From the NCBI GenBank assembly GCA_018894105.1, contig CM032117.1, positions 43,324,501 to 43,388,500 on the forward strand: a stretch of DNA of 64,000 bases. Reading direction: 5' to 3'. The stretch comes from Jacaranda mimosifolia. Its lineage: Eukaryota > Streptophyta > Magnoliopsida > Lamiales > Bignoniaceae. The notes beneath the pieces were generated by a model. It ran no database searches and was not told the DNA's origin. It saw only the letters and a list, made by a program, of their open reading frames with translations. The position numbers and the translations under genes were made by a program. This document shows, one piece after another, positions 21,450-33,392 of the stretch (positions are counted from its first letter, which is position 1; each line of letters opens with the position of its first letter).

Positions 21450-24401
21450 TGTAATGCCCCCCCCCAAAATTCAGTATTTTAGAAATTGGGATTTAAATAA
21501 AGAGAATTATTGGTTGAATTTTAAGGCTCGGAAAAGATATACGTAAGGACTCAACTGTAAGATTTTTGAAGTTTTGGGGTTATATCGTAAATTTTTTTAA
21601 AGGATTAAATTGATCATTTTCTTGACTTAAGGGGTGTGCAGGGAAGAAAACTAGTCAACAGGGGGCTTAGGAGAAATTTTTGGGAGTTCATGGACTCAAT
21701 TGAGGAGTGCTTAAATTCAAGGACTAAATCACAAAATAGAAAAATTTGATTCTCAAGAAACGGGCAGCAGCTTTCTTTTTCTCTTCCTTCTTCTTCTTTC
21801 CTTTTTCTTTTTTTTTTTCTCCTTCTTCCTTCTTTCTTCACTTCTCCCGTGGACAACCACCACCACCGGCGACCCTTCTTCCTCTAAACCAACTACCTAA
21901 ACCAAGTCCCCTCACCTCCAGCACCCCACTTGCACCCCCATACGCAGTGGAAGACCGCTGGAACCGAGCAACGGAGAACGACCGAAACGCCACCTCACGG
22001 TAGCAACTGGGTCACTTACTTTCCAGTGTCAGACGGAGCATCTAAGGGGTGGTTTAGCTAGTACTCTACGAGGGGAACAAGGTGGTAGCACTGCATGGCG
22101 GAGATACGCGGCGGAAACGACTGAAAACCAACGGCGAAGCTTTGAACCGTGAAGACTTCGGGGTGGGTTTTGAGGGGTTTTCCAGTAGCTATTTCGGAAA
22201 CCAAGGGTACCGTTGGAAAGCTCTTGGCGAGAGGATTCTCTAGGTGGTGCCATCTCACTTTTTGGCGACGATGGATGGCAGCGGCAGTAGAGAGGCAGTT
22301 GTACCTCCTCGACGCAACGAACGCACATATGTTATCAGTTTGTGGTTTTGATACTCTGGTGGCAAGATTTAGCATATGGATTTAGTTGTACCTTTAATAT
22401 ATGTATATATTGCATGTGTTGTACCTTTCCTAATTTAGCATTGTACCCTGCCAAGAATAGGATTTGGGAAGAGATGATTTGTTTATATATATGTATGTTG
22501 ATCCATATGCAATGAGTATGGATTAAGTAGACCTGGACTTATGCAAAATGCCAAAACTTGGATTTAAATAGTATTAAGGATTTTATTACTATTAATGGTA
22601 ATCAAAAGGATTTTATAATACTGATTCTGGATTATTAATGGTATAATTGTGATTAATAGGATTAAGCATGGATTTTGATTTTAGATATTACTCTCTTGGT
22701 TAGGTGATGGAGAAGTAGGTCCCACAGATTAGCAGACGACAAATTTTAGTAGCTTTTTCTGAGATTGCGGAGGTGAGGGTCTGCCAATGTGGCCTTGAAT
22801 ATATCTATTTGTTCTTGTGGAAGAAGCCATGTGAGGGTTAAATGTGCTTGTACCTACCTGCTCGTGTTTATTGAAATCTGTATTGATTGAGTTCTTGATT
22901 GTTATCTGTTATCTGATTTGAACACCTCGGTGAGGATCTGCCAACCTGGCACTTGTATCTATTATTGGAATAAACCCTTATGTGGGTTTTCTATTTCTGT
23001 ACCGTAATCCGATTGTTTGAAATTTGAATTTTGTTTGAATTTCAATTGGTATCTGTTATCTGATTCGAATACCCCTGTGAGGGTTATTTCTGATTATGAC
23101 TCTGTTTCCTACATGTTCTGGCGCCTAGAAATTCTATCTGTCATCTGTTATTTGTCTATTTTGTTATCTGTTTGTCTGTTATCCGTTGTTCTGTTATCTG
23201 ACTGATTGTTATCTGACCGTTCTGTTGTCTGTTACTGTTTGCACCGTGACATTTGGTTGAGTAACGGGACGTTAATCCCTGCTGTGTGCTTGGGATAATC
23301 CGTAAGCCCGGAACTTTTGGAATAAGTAACGGGACGTTAATCCCTGCTGTGTGCATGGGATAAGCCATAAGCCCGTGACACTTGGATGAGTAACGGGACG
23401 TTAGTCCTTGGTGTGTGCATTGAATAAGTCGTAAGCCTAGAACTCTTCGATTAAGTAACGAGACGTTAATCCCTACTGTGTGCATGGGATAAGTCGTAAG
23501 CCCGAAACTAATGATAAGGTGAATCTGATAAGTCTGTTCTGCTTTGATCAGTATTTTGACTTTAGTCTGACCGTTTGTACCCTTCTCATTGAGCAACAAG
23601 GGTAGTGAAGTTCTTGTCTAGACCGGGTTGTTGTCCAGGTCGAACAAGTCGTCTGTATTTCCTCCCGACTGTGATCGGTTGAGACGCTCTATACCTCCCG
23701 AACAGGTTTGGTTGAGATGATCCTAGGCCGTTCGAGCCGACAGTCACAACCTCGAGCTAATATTTTCTGATAGCTTTGAACTTGTTAATCATGTGATCGT
23801 TCTTGACTACTTGTTGTTGATCTGTTTGTAAATTGATACTTGAGTGACTGCATCCAATCTATTTTTGTTCTTGTTAAGAATTGATGATTTGTTGGGTTGA
23901 TTTTCCCCGACAGATCCCTAATTTTTAGTCTTTTGAATATCCCTCACTAAATCCTTTGGACTTAACCCCGTTTCTTCTATATTTTCTCAGACAGGACTAA
24001 AGGATAAGCTTGGATTTTCGGTTAGATCGGCAAGTATGATTTTGTATTGGAATAGCTGTGTATATTTGATAACAGGTTTACTTGGGCATGTTTTGTAAAC
24101 CTAGAGACGTTTTGATATGTAAATTTTGAATTAGACATCTGCAGGGTGTATGTATTATGTTGAATTTTGGAACTGCTGACGGTATGTACTTAGTACTTAT
24201 GTTGACTGTTATGGGAACTAAAGCGTGTATATAGTGTTTTGTGAATTGATTAGGTTAAGATATGCTGATATCTCCGATAATTATTGTTGAGGTTATTTAA
24301 GTTGGATTCCGCTGCTATTTCTGATAAGTTTGAAACATTTGATATTGGGCCTATTGATTGAATTGGAGGTTCAACTTAAGGTTGAATTGAGTGGCACCTC
24401 A
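21450..24401 (+). mobile_element. Solo long LTR, copy A (Tekay/Del chromovirus type)
   Basis: Starts TGTAATGCCCC and is collinear with 28073-31426 over most of its length: the opening AATTCRGTATTTTRGAAA block, a GC-rich block, repeated TTATCTG runs, CCTTTGGACTTA near the end and a common final block. The length is about 2.95 kb. TGTAAYACCCC...GGGGTGYTACA termini and LTRs of several kb are typical of Tekay/Del chromoviruses. There is no PBS or pol beside it. The right edge is eroded (GTGGCACCTCAG) and no target duplication is visible. Open frames inside it are not conserved in copy B. Confidence 0.6.
23251..23515 (+). repeat. Minisatellite inside LTR copy A
   Basis: Four units of about 63-67 bases built on AGTAACGGGACGTTAATCCC and TGTGCATGGGATAAGCCGTA, with few differences between units. 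A related but different array occupies the same relative position in copy B (29836-30260). Confidence 0.85.
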
Positions 24402-25034
24402 GCTTAGATTATTTTTGCATAAAATGAACAATGAACAATCAATAAGAATTTTTTAGTTTAATAAAAAATTAAAAATCGTAAAATTTATAATTTGATTATA
24501 AGGATTGCATGATTATAGTCAAATAATGTTGTAGGATATCTAATAGTAGATATCTATAATTCCTCTAATAGTTAACCTGTACATATCATGCAGAAAATGC
24601 AAAGTGCTCACTGGTAAAAATCAATGGGAGTGGATCTTGGGCAAACAAGAGCCAATCATATGTAATAAGAATTCAACTCAATAAAGTAGGAAACTATAGC
24701 AGAATGGAATATAAAAATTGTGATAATAAAACAAATTTAGCTAGAATGTTTTGTAATTGGACTTGGAATATTCTAGCTATATATATGAAAGAATTAAGTC
24801 AGAGAAATTAAATTTCGCTAAGTTTTTGGTTGTCAGATTAATAACCAGCCGAACAATATTGTTCGCTATAATATTGTCTTAGTGAGGAACTCATGGTGCT
24901 CATATTCATGTATAGCTTTAGGAACAAAGTTGGAGATGAGAATATTAATGTACGTATTTCTTTGATGGGATAATTGACACCCATTTAGGGCACTTTATTT
25001 GTCGACTACCTCAAATCCTTAATTAATCGATCAC

Positions 25035-25068
<34 letters not shown>

Positions 25069-25097
25069 TTTATTTTTCCTATTTTGTTTTGTATAGC
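24402..25097. other. Unassigned spacer
   Basis: AT-rich non-coding sequence between the solo LTR and the TRIM. It includes a TA/TG tract at 25033-25069. No primer-binding site follows LTR copy A. Confidence 0.5.
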
Positions 25098-25102
25098 AAA
25101 TA

Positions 25103-25680
25103 TGTTAGTGTCCCACATCAGTGAAATAAATAAGTTGTGGTCTCTATATATGGCCTTGGGCAATCTTCACCTATTGAGCTAGCTTTTGGGGTTGAGTTAG
25201 GCTCAATGTCCATTCTTTAATATGGTATCGGAGCCACCTATTCCCGATGTTGGGTTACCCAGTATTGTTGGGCCACCCATTTCATATTATTCCACACTCC
25301 AAATGTTCATTAATCTTGGGCGTGCGCAGGGTGTGTTAGTATCCCACATCGGTGAAATAAATACGTTGTGGTCTCTATATATGGTCTTGGGCAATCCTCA
25401 CCTCTTGAGCTAGCTTTTGAGGTTGAGTTAGCCCAATGTCCATTCTTTAATATGGTATCGGAGCCACCCATACCTGATGTTGGGTTACCTAATATTGTTA
25501 GGCCACCCATTTTATATTATTCCACGCTCCAGATGTTCATTCTTGGGCGTGCGCGGGGTGTATTAATGTCCCACATTGGTGAAATAAATAAATTATGGTC
25601 TCTATATATGGTCTTGGGCAATCCTCACTTTTTGAGTTAGCTTTTGGGGTTGAGTTAGACCCAAGGTCAATTCTTTAATA
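25103..25680 (+). mobile_element. TRIM retrotransposon, tandem form with three LTRs
   Basis: Terminal-repeat retrotransposon in miniature. LTR1 25103-25222, LTR2 25334-25452 and LTR3 25559-25680 are about 120 bases each, beginning TGTTAGTGTCCCACATC (TGTATTAATGTCCCAC in LTR3) and ending TTCTTTAATA. LTR1 and LTR2 are each followed at once by TGGTATCGGAGCC (25223, 25453), a primer-binding site for initiator tRNA-Met. The two internal parts are about 106-111 bases and end in a purine-rich GCGCAGGG/GCGCGGGG tract. The whole unit is flanked by the perfect 5-base duplication AAATA (25098-25102 and 25681-25685). There is no coding capacity, so it must have used enzymes from another element. Confidence 0.88.
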
Positions 25681-25685
25681 AAATA

Positions 25686-28072
25686 AAATATGCCTCTTTA
25701 ATTTATGTACCCTCCTCTAATAATACTGAGGATTGTTTGTTGGGGTTCTTAGATCTTCATGTCTAATTATTCAATAAGAGCACGTGTTTTTGCCTGAAGA
25801 ATTTATGGTCATTTCTTTCTTTCTTTCTTTCTTTCTTCTTTCACATGGTCCTTTTAATTAAATACTCTTGTCGAAATTAACTTGTGGTCTGGGTCATTAA
25901 AATCCGATCATGTATTCTACAAATAAACCTGATGATTTGAAATTATATTGTTAGTATTTCCAATGAAAATGCTTGTTGATCAAGTACCAAGAGAATAAGG
26001 AAGTAGAAGACTTGAGGAAATAATACAATAAATTAAGGGGTGAAATATGATTGCATATCGGTAAATGTACATTAATAATTTTAATACTTATAGGTAATTA
26101 TTACTTAGTAAGTTACTTAAGTAATGTAGTCAAATCTAGGTCATCTATGCTTCAAGAATCTAATCAAGACAGCAAATTGAATCGTAAATATAGATCTAGA
26201 TCATCTATATATACTTGAAGTTATAGATTTCAAATCGATCATATTTATCCATTTAGCAAGAAATGCATCACCCTTTTGTAAAATGCCCTTTAATATTCTT
26301 TCTGCTTAAAAAAGAAAAAAGAAAAAAAGGATATTGTATGTAGTATCCTTTGATTTGTAGCTGACTTGAAAGAAGCCAGAAGTTGGTCTAATGAAAGACA
26401 TGAGTCTGAGGTATAAGTGTTCACTAGATTGTCCATTCTATTGCTGCGTGAAACACAAATTGGATTAATTAGAAGGAAAAGGAACAACATATACTGCATA
26501 CACGTTCCTTTTAGACATCAGTACATTAATGTTGTAGCTAATATATATATATATATATATATATATCCTTGCAACTTAATTCAACTTTACAATGATATCA
26601 CTTTTCCTTCCATAATTTAAGTTGCGATTGAATGTGGCAGTAATTTTACTTTAATTTAATTTCTAATCATCTTTTAATTTTACTCAGATTTTATCCATTA
26701 ACGCGCGCCACTCAGTTACAGGTTTGCCAGCCAATCTCGGGACGTGGCATTTAATTATCTGACATTGAAAGGGAAAATTCTCTTTTTTCATAACTTAACT
26801 TCAATTTTCATCTCATTAACTACAGGTGCGTATCAGCATATATAGTATCCAATGAATTAAGTAAAACTTGGCTATTTATTGTACTTTTACAAAGAGTTTT
26901 ACTCAGTTTAATTAATATATTCTTCATCTTTGTTGGTTACGCATTTTCTTTTGATGAGGTCATGATTAAATGATAGCTATTAGATATATATGATTACACA
27001 TAAAATGATGACCATAAAAATTAAAACATGTTCTTTAAAATTAAATTTAAGTTATCAAATAATTAATATGATATGCCAGTTATTTGGATATAAATGTTAA
27101 ATTGAGAGGTGTTCATTGATTAGAATCACACGACATTATTGTAATTATAACAATAACAATTATTATGAAATATAATAAGAAAAAATAATTATATATATAT
27201 ATATCAATTTAATTGACAGGATATAGAAATAATGATGATAGGAATTAATTAAAAGATAATGTGATTTAATGTAATCAAGAAATAATTCAAAGTATTTGTT
27301 TGGGAAGATCGAACGAAGACTCGATCTAATTTTTTTTGGAAGAGAGCATGCATGCATGCATGACGACGGCACCCTGGTCCTGGTGTTCGCTTAGTACAAG
27401 GGTTGTGCTGTTGATCCAACAATCTTTGTACTTTGTCTATGTTTTGAAGAAAAATCAAGTGTTAAGGGGCTGATCATTTGACCTTATATAAGTAAAGTTG
27501 GTGTTTCCCATAGCTATAGATTTTTAATGTTGTTGGTTTTCATATGGTACTAGCACTTCCGGAACTTAGTGGCTTGTTGCTCATTTTCATTTTGGATATT
27601 AACTTAAATTCTTTGATAATTAATAGCAGTTTGACCTGATTGACAAAAAAATTAACAAATAATTCAAATTTGATGAGGGACACCAAGTAGAATCTGGATC
27701 AAATCTTTCTGTCAATCTTGAATTATGTGGACGTCCTGATTTTACTTGGTTAGCTATTGTGTACTTCATACTTGGCACAAAATATAAATATTTAGATCCA
27801 TCACATTTTTAAATTTTACAATTCTAGTTTACTCATATTTTCTCATCAAATTATCCATATTTGTCCTATCTATTGATTTCATTTCACTGTTGGAGGGTTT
27901 CCATCTGGACACCCTCAATGACCCAAACAACCTTTTTGCAATTTCAAGTTCTAGCATCCCGCCTAATTAACGTCATAGATCCACCAGACCTGAAGACATG
28001 AACAGATCTTGATCGAACAAAAGATTCATCATCGATCTCACATCAAAATTAATTTCAATATATATATATATA
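25686..28072. other. AT-rich intergenic spacer
   Basis: Contains a TTTC run (25813-25835), a TA run (26540-26566) and a GCAT tetranucleotide run (27345-27362). I see no exon pattern, conserved protein segment or transposon ends. Confidence 0.5.
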
Positions 28073-29835
28073 TGTAATACCCCTGAAATTCGGTATTTTG
28101 GAAAATAAGAATTTAAAAATTAAGATTTTAGGGCTCAAAAAAGAAATAAAAAGGACTTACTTGCAAAATTTTTGAAAGTTTTGGGGTCAAAATAGAATTT
28201 TGGAAGCTTGATTGGACCACATTTTGAGAATTTTGTGGGTTTGTATGGAATTTCTTTTGGTCAAAGGGGTCTAAATGAAGCACTACATTAATATGGGACC
28301 AAAAAGAGAAGCTTTGAAGTTTTGGAGGACCTAACTGAAGATCTTATTTAAGTTTTGGGGTAAAAATGCAATTTTCAAAAGATTGCAATTTAAGTTTTGG
28401 TCAAGTCCTCCTTCTTCCTCATTTTTCATTTTTCTCCCGCTTGCATCACCTCTTCCCCAACTCCTGTGACTTTCTCTGGCAGGCGACGAAACCTTGTAAA
28501 TTATCTACCGTTGTGTTCCTCTCCTCACAAGGAACACTTCTATACCAAGTTTGCACCCAACCCACCGATGAAACGACCAAAATTTTGAGCTTGAAGTCAC
28601 TGCCGCGGCGACGCTTGCTGGCGCGACTTCACTAGTGGTGGAAGCTAACTTCTGGGCGGTGGTTTGTGTTGGGTTCAACCCAAAGAAGAAAATGGTAGCT
28701 TTGGATTGGAGGTCCGGGCGACGGTGGCGGCAGAATTGAAGTAAATCGTCACAGCGGCTAGTGGTGGTGCAGCCACTTTGGGGCTTCAATTTCCGGCCTT
28801 CCCAGCAGCGAAACGCAAAATTGGTGGTGGCTTTAGGTTCAGGAGGCTGAAAGGCATCTTTGGTGGTATTGTTGAGATCTTTCGGCGGTGGTGCACGGCG
28901 GCGGCTGGCGGCTCGGCTGCGATTCCATGGTAGTCTCGTCGTCTCATCGTGGGGGTCGCAGTAGTGTCCTCGGTTCGTGAGTTCGATGTTCGATTAGCCA
29001 ATCGTGGGTAAAAGAGTTGGTTGGGGATTTATATATATGCATATGTTGTATATAATTCCTAAATCTTGTATTATGTTAAGAAATGAAGACATTGGTATAA
29101 GAATTGTAAATATTTTCCCCATACATATGCTTAGTGGACCCGAATATATTATATTACATGGCATCTTTGGTTAATTAAGGTTGATAAGCAAGAAAACACT
29201 AATTTTACAAATTTGGGACTTAAGTGACAATAATTAGGCTAATTAAGATGACTGGACTACTAGCATTGACTTGGTGTAGTGTTTATGCCGGATGAATCCT
29301 AAAGCTACGTATTAGTTGAGCAATTAGTGATTTTAGACTAATAATAGTAAGATTTTAATTATTATGGATTATAGAGTTGAATGTGGTTTTTGACTGTGAA
29401 AATATTATTCTGGTTAGATGACAGTCCCAAGGACCAATAGACAGCTGACGGGAGTTGCATCTTCTGAGGTCACAGAGGTGAAGATCTGCCAATCTGGCAC
29501 TTTATTTCACTTTTCGGTGTTTGTGATAAACCCTTGTGAGGGTTACTGTTTCTGAACTGACTGTATTGTTATTGAAATCCGTGATATGTTAAGATCTCTT
29601 TGATATTCTATTATCTGATCTAGACATCCCTATGAGGGTTATTTCTGTTATGATTCTGTTTCCTGTTTGTTTATCTGATATATATTATCTGTTCATTCTG
29701 TTATCTGTACTGTTCTGATATCCGACTATCCTGTTATTCGATTGTTCCGCTATATTGTCTGTTATGCTATCTGCCAGTTCTGATATATGTACTGTCATGT
29801 ACCGTTACTATTGTCGGCATTATCGTTATTTGGTA

Positions 29836-30260
29836 TTAGCGGTGTGCTAGGGATTTCCCCCTGAGTATCTGCCAACTATTTATTGATCTGTTACCGACTG
29901 GAGAACTGAATGGACAAGGGCTTGACCGGTACGCAAGGGATTTCCCCTTTAGTATCAACAGTGCGCTAGAGATTTTCCCCTCGGCGTCGCAGTGCATAGG
30001 ATACGTAAGAGATTTCCCCCTTGGTATCAACGGTGCGCTAGGGATTTCCCCCTTGGGCATTGCAGTGCATGGGATACACAAGGGATTTCCCCCTTGGTAT
30101 CAATAGTGCGCTAGGGATTTCCCCTGGGGCATCACAATGCATGGGATACGCAAGGAATTTCCCCTTTGGTATCAATGGTACGCTAGGGATTTCCCCCTGG
30201 GTATCGGGAGATGCGCTAGGGATTTCCCCCTGGGCATCGCTATGCGCCGTACGCTTTGTA
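29836..30260 (+). repeat. Minisatellite inside LTR copy B
   Basis: Units of about 70 bases alternating GCGCTAGGGATTTCCCCC and GTGCATGGGATACGCAAGGG. The core GTGCATGGGATA is shared with the array in copy A, but the rest of the unit is different. Confidence 0.85.
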
Positions 30261-30596
30261 TGGGCACAACCATGCGCCAAGCAGCCATGCTTTAGCAATA
30301 CTGTCTGACTATTTGGTATAAGGATAATCTGGTATGCATGACTGGTTATATTCTATTGGAATGCATATACTTCGGGTTTGCTTTACCTGATTGTTTCATG
30401 TCTGTCTGAAATCTGTTCATGGAGCAATCAGGCAGGAAAGTTTCCTGTTTTGCTATTGATACTATTTGATTCTGAATCTGTCTTGTTATGTATGTTTAAT
30501 TGATCTGACTGTAAATTTTGATATCTTGAGTTGATGTTTCCTCGATAGATCTTTACTGTTATCTTGTCATTATCCCTCACTAAGTCCTTTGGACTT

Positions 30597-31026
30597 AAGG
30601 ATGGCAACGGGGCGGGTTTGGCAGGACCCGGGACCCGCCCCGCACCGCCTCCTCTTTGGCCTCGCCCCGTCTTCCCTTTGGCCCCGGACCCGGCTGGTTG
30701 GACCCGCCCAACCCATTTTTTATTTTTTTTTTTGTATATATTTTTTACTTTATTTTCTTCATAATCACTTGAATATACATATTTTGCTCTGGTGAGTATC
30801 AGGTTTAAAAGAATAAAATTGAAACAAGTTAAAAAAAAAAGCCCTAATTTTCTAATATAGTATTATAACCTAATAAATACTTATACTTATATATAATATA
30901 AATATATATATATTATATATAATTTAGGGCGGGACCGGGGCGGGTTCACCAAAACCCATAACCCGCCCCGGACCCGGGCGGGTCCGGGGTGGGGTCCTGG
31001 TTTACCTGGACCTATTGCCATCCCTA
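30597..31026. mobile_element. GC-rich TIR element (about 430 bp) nested in LTR copy B
   Basis: The left end AGGATGGCAACGGGGCGGG and the right end, which reverse-complements to AGGGATGGCAATAGGTCC, are imperfect terminal repeats. Both arms are GC-rich with GGACCCGGG/CCCGCCCCG blocks; the centre is AT-rich. Direct repeats TTTGGACTTA flank it at 30588-30597 and 31027-31036. Copy A has the uninterrupted target CCTTTGGACTTAACC near 23956, which proves the insertion. A 9-10 base duplication suggests a Mutator-type MITE, but the class is not certain. Confidence 0.72.
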
Positions 31027-31871
31027 TTTGGACTTACCCTCCTACATTATACTTATTGCTCAGACAGGTATAGGTGGTGGAAAGTACATTTTGAGCTGGA
31101 AGCGTGAAGGATGTGTTTTGCAATAGCACTTGGATGTGTATATGTGCCTAGGTCTCTTTTGAACTCGAGGTTTTCTTAACTTAGAATGTTTGTGATATGT
31201 AAGTTTGAATTGTGATCTCGAGTATGTAAATATTATGAATTATGATTCGAGACAACTTATGGCATGTACTTAAGAGATGGTGAACCTGTTAAGTTAAATA
31301 TGTTGATGTTTATTGTGATAGGTTTTGATTTGTTATTATAGGCCTTATCTGATGAATGAGTTTGATAGGTTAAGACTAAATTGTATAATGTTTCATCTTC
31401 GGGGTTACCCTGAGTGGGGTGCTACAGTATACATATATATGTATATATATATATATTGGCAAGTGAGTTCAAGTTTGAGATTAATTTTATAGGTTTATCG
31501 AACTCGAATTTGAGTTTGAAAATTTATAAAATTCGTCCTATAACTTGTTTATGTCATACTTACAATAAACTAATTTGTCATTAATTTAATTGCAGAGTAC
31601 ATTAAAACTAAACAAGTACAATTTAAAATTTTGTTTTGTATTATTGGTATGAATTCGTTTGGGTTCCTACTTTTTCAACATAAATTATATTGGTAGGAGC
31701 CTATTTAATGTCCCACCCCTACACACTATTTTCTGCAAACCTAATGTTTTTGTGTCGCCCATTTCAACTAAATTTATTTGCGACATCGTGAAACAAAATT
31801 GGGCCTATAACAGATTTCTTACCCGCTAGTACAGTGTTTTACTTTCATTTTGATTCTCGCTTTTAGAAAAT

Positions 31872-32332
31872 CCAAGGCTTTGTTTGGATGTAAATTGGGG
31901 CATTCTTCCAAAATTTTTTGGAAGAATGAATTTTGGAAAGTGAGGTTGGGGAATCTGATGGTTGTTTGTTTGTATTTTGGGAGGTAGGTTAAGAATGAAT
32001 TAGGAGAAAATGATTTGTTTGTTTGTGTTTTGGGGAGGATAGATGTTACATCAATGACTTTTTTGTTGTATTTGTAGGGTGAAATGAATATTTTAAAATT
32101 ATTTATATATGTGTGTATATAGATTGTATGAGTGGTAGTATGTGTATATATTTATAATGACAAGACAATTGATTGAAATTTTGGGAAATGTGTTGAGAGC
32201 GTGAATAGTAGAGATTTTTGGGGGATAAATTTTGTATTTTGGGAGTGGAATTGGAAAATGTGTAGTGTTTGTTTGTTTAAGTTTTGGAAATTAGAAAATG
32301 AATTGGGAGTTTGTGAACAAACAAGCCCAAAG
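31872..32332. mobile_element. Possible hAT-like MITE
   Basis: Inverted ends: CCAAGGCTTTGTTTGGATG on the left; the right end reverse-complements to CTTTGGGCTTGTTTGTTC. The interior is about 450 bases of T/G-rich non-coding DNA with repeated TTTGGGAG and TTGTTTGTTT blocks. GGCTTGTTTGG termini occur in plant hAT MITEs. No 8-base target duplication is visible, so the call is weak. Confidence 0.35.
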
Positions 32333-33392
32333 TTTTCAAGAAAAGGGATGAACAATATATGTGTATCCCCATTTTGTGGCTCGTGACCCAGTAGCATCAA
32401 TCTCTTCTATTATGTAAAAAGTCTCAAGTTTAAACTCAAATTAGCTCCTTTTGTGCACCTTATGTGCATTTAATTGTGCAATTTGTACTTTGATTTACTT
32501 AATTCGACTTCAATAATAGGATAATGTTAACTTATTGAAAGGATAAATTTATCATTTATAATAGGATAATATTGACTTGTTAAAAGGACTTTTGTCAAAA
32601 AAAAATATGTGTATTCCCCAATATATATGTATAAGTGGGAATAAGATGTTTAAATATCATGGCAACATAATCAAATTTAATAATTTGATTTTCTAAAGAA
32701 AAGAGAAAAAGATTTGAGGCAATATTATTTGCTTTTGAATATAATATTATATGATTAATTGGGTGCAGAGAAGTTTAAAGCAAAAGAATAACAACATTAT
32801 CATCAAAAGTTTAAAAAAAAAAAATATATCATCGAAAGTGAATAGCTATAATGAGCCACACGACAAGTTTTCCTTTTAATATATATGACTAGCTTTTTGC
32901 CTGCCCTTGGCCCGTCGTGTGCTAAAACAAAGCTAAAGAAAGCAGCCTATTTTTGGTCCAATAATGTTTGGTAGGCGTGGGGTGGGTGGGGGGGTTGTTA
33001 AATTTATTTTGATCTCTAAAGTTTCAATTAACTTCAGTCTCATTCTTTTGAGCATTCCCCGGCAATATATCCAGCCAAATGAAAAGGTACTTTAGTAATT
33101 GTCCATTTAATAATTAAGCTAATAAAAAATCAAAACAAAATATGAGGCCATTCATTTTTATGGGATAATCTAAATCATAAACCAAAAATCAAAGGCAACA
33201 TGTATGATTTATTTGCAGTCTTTTTTTATTTTTAATTTAGTTAAATTTATTTTATTATACTTTAATTTCATTGTTAGCATAGATTCTCAATCTTGAAGGT
33301 AAGATCTCTTCACTTTAACTTAAATGAATTGTATGTTTGTTCAATTGTAAATCGATAAATAAGTTAGGTTATTATATATATATATATATATA
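32333..33392. other. AT-rich spacer
   Basis: Non-coding. Includes an imperfect direct repeat of ATAATAGGATAAT-like sequence (32513-32575) and a TA run next to the Helitron end. Nothing else recognised. Confidence 0.5.

Larger units (their letters stand above)
28073..31426 (+). mobile_element. Solo long LTR, copy B (Tekay/Del chromovirus type)
   Basis: Starts TGTAATACCCCTGAAATTCG and ends GAGTGGGGTGCTACA. Collinear with copy A at 21450-24401. Without the nested element at 30597-31026 it is about 2.9 kb. Flanks are ATATA (28068-28072) and GTATA (31427-31431), an imperfect 5-base duplication, which supports a solo LTR made by LTR-LTR recombination. The GC-rich segment 28560-28990 gives spurious open frames. 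No gag, pol, PBS or polypurine tract lies next to it. Confidence 0.65.

Noticed and set aside
22029..22385. Overlapping GC-rich open frames as genes (also 28366-29001)
   Set aside because: They lie in corresponding parts of the two LTRs, are not conserved between them as protein and overlap on both strands.
26540..27370. Small open frames near TA and GCAT runs as peptides
   Set aside because: Low-complexity translations (YIYIYIY, HAC repeats) without start context or family resemblance.
29836..30260. A CRISPR-like array (also 23251-23515)
   Set aside because: The units are continuous minisatellite repeats with no unique spacers, inside plant LTRs.
21450..31426. The two long LTRs as the pair of one retrotransposon
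   Set aside because: The intervening 3.7 kb has no primer-binding site after copy A, no polypurine tract before copy B and no gag-pol. Copy B has its own near-matching flanks (ATATA/GTATA), so two solo LTRs fit better.
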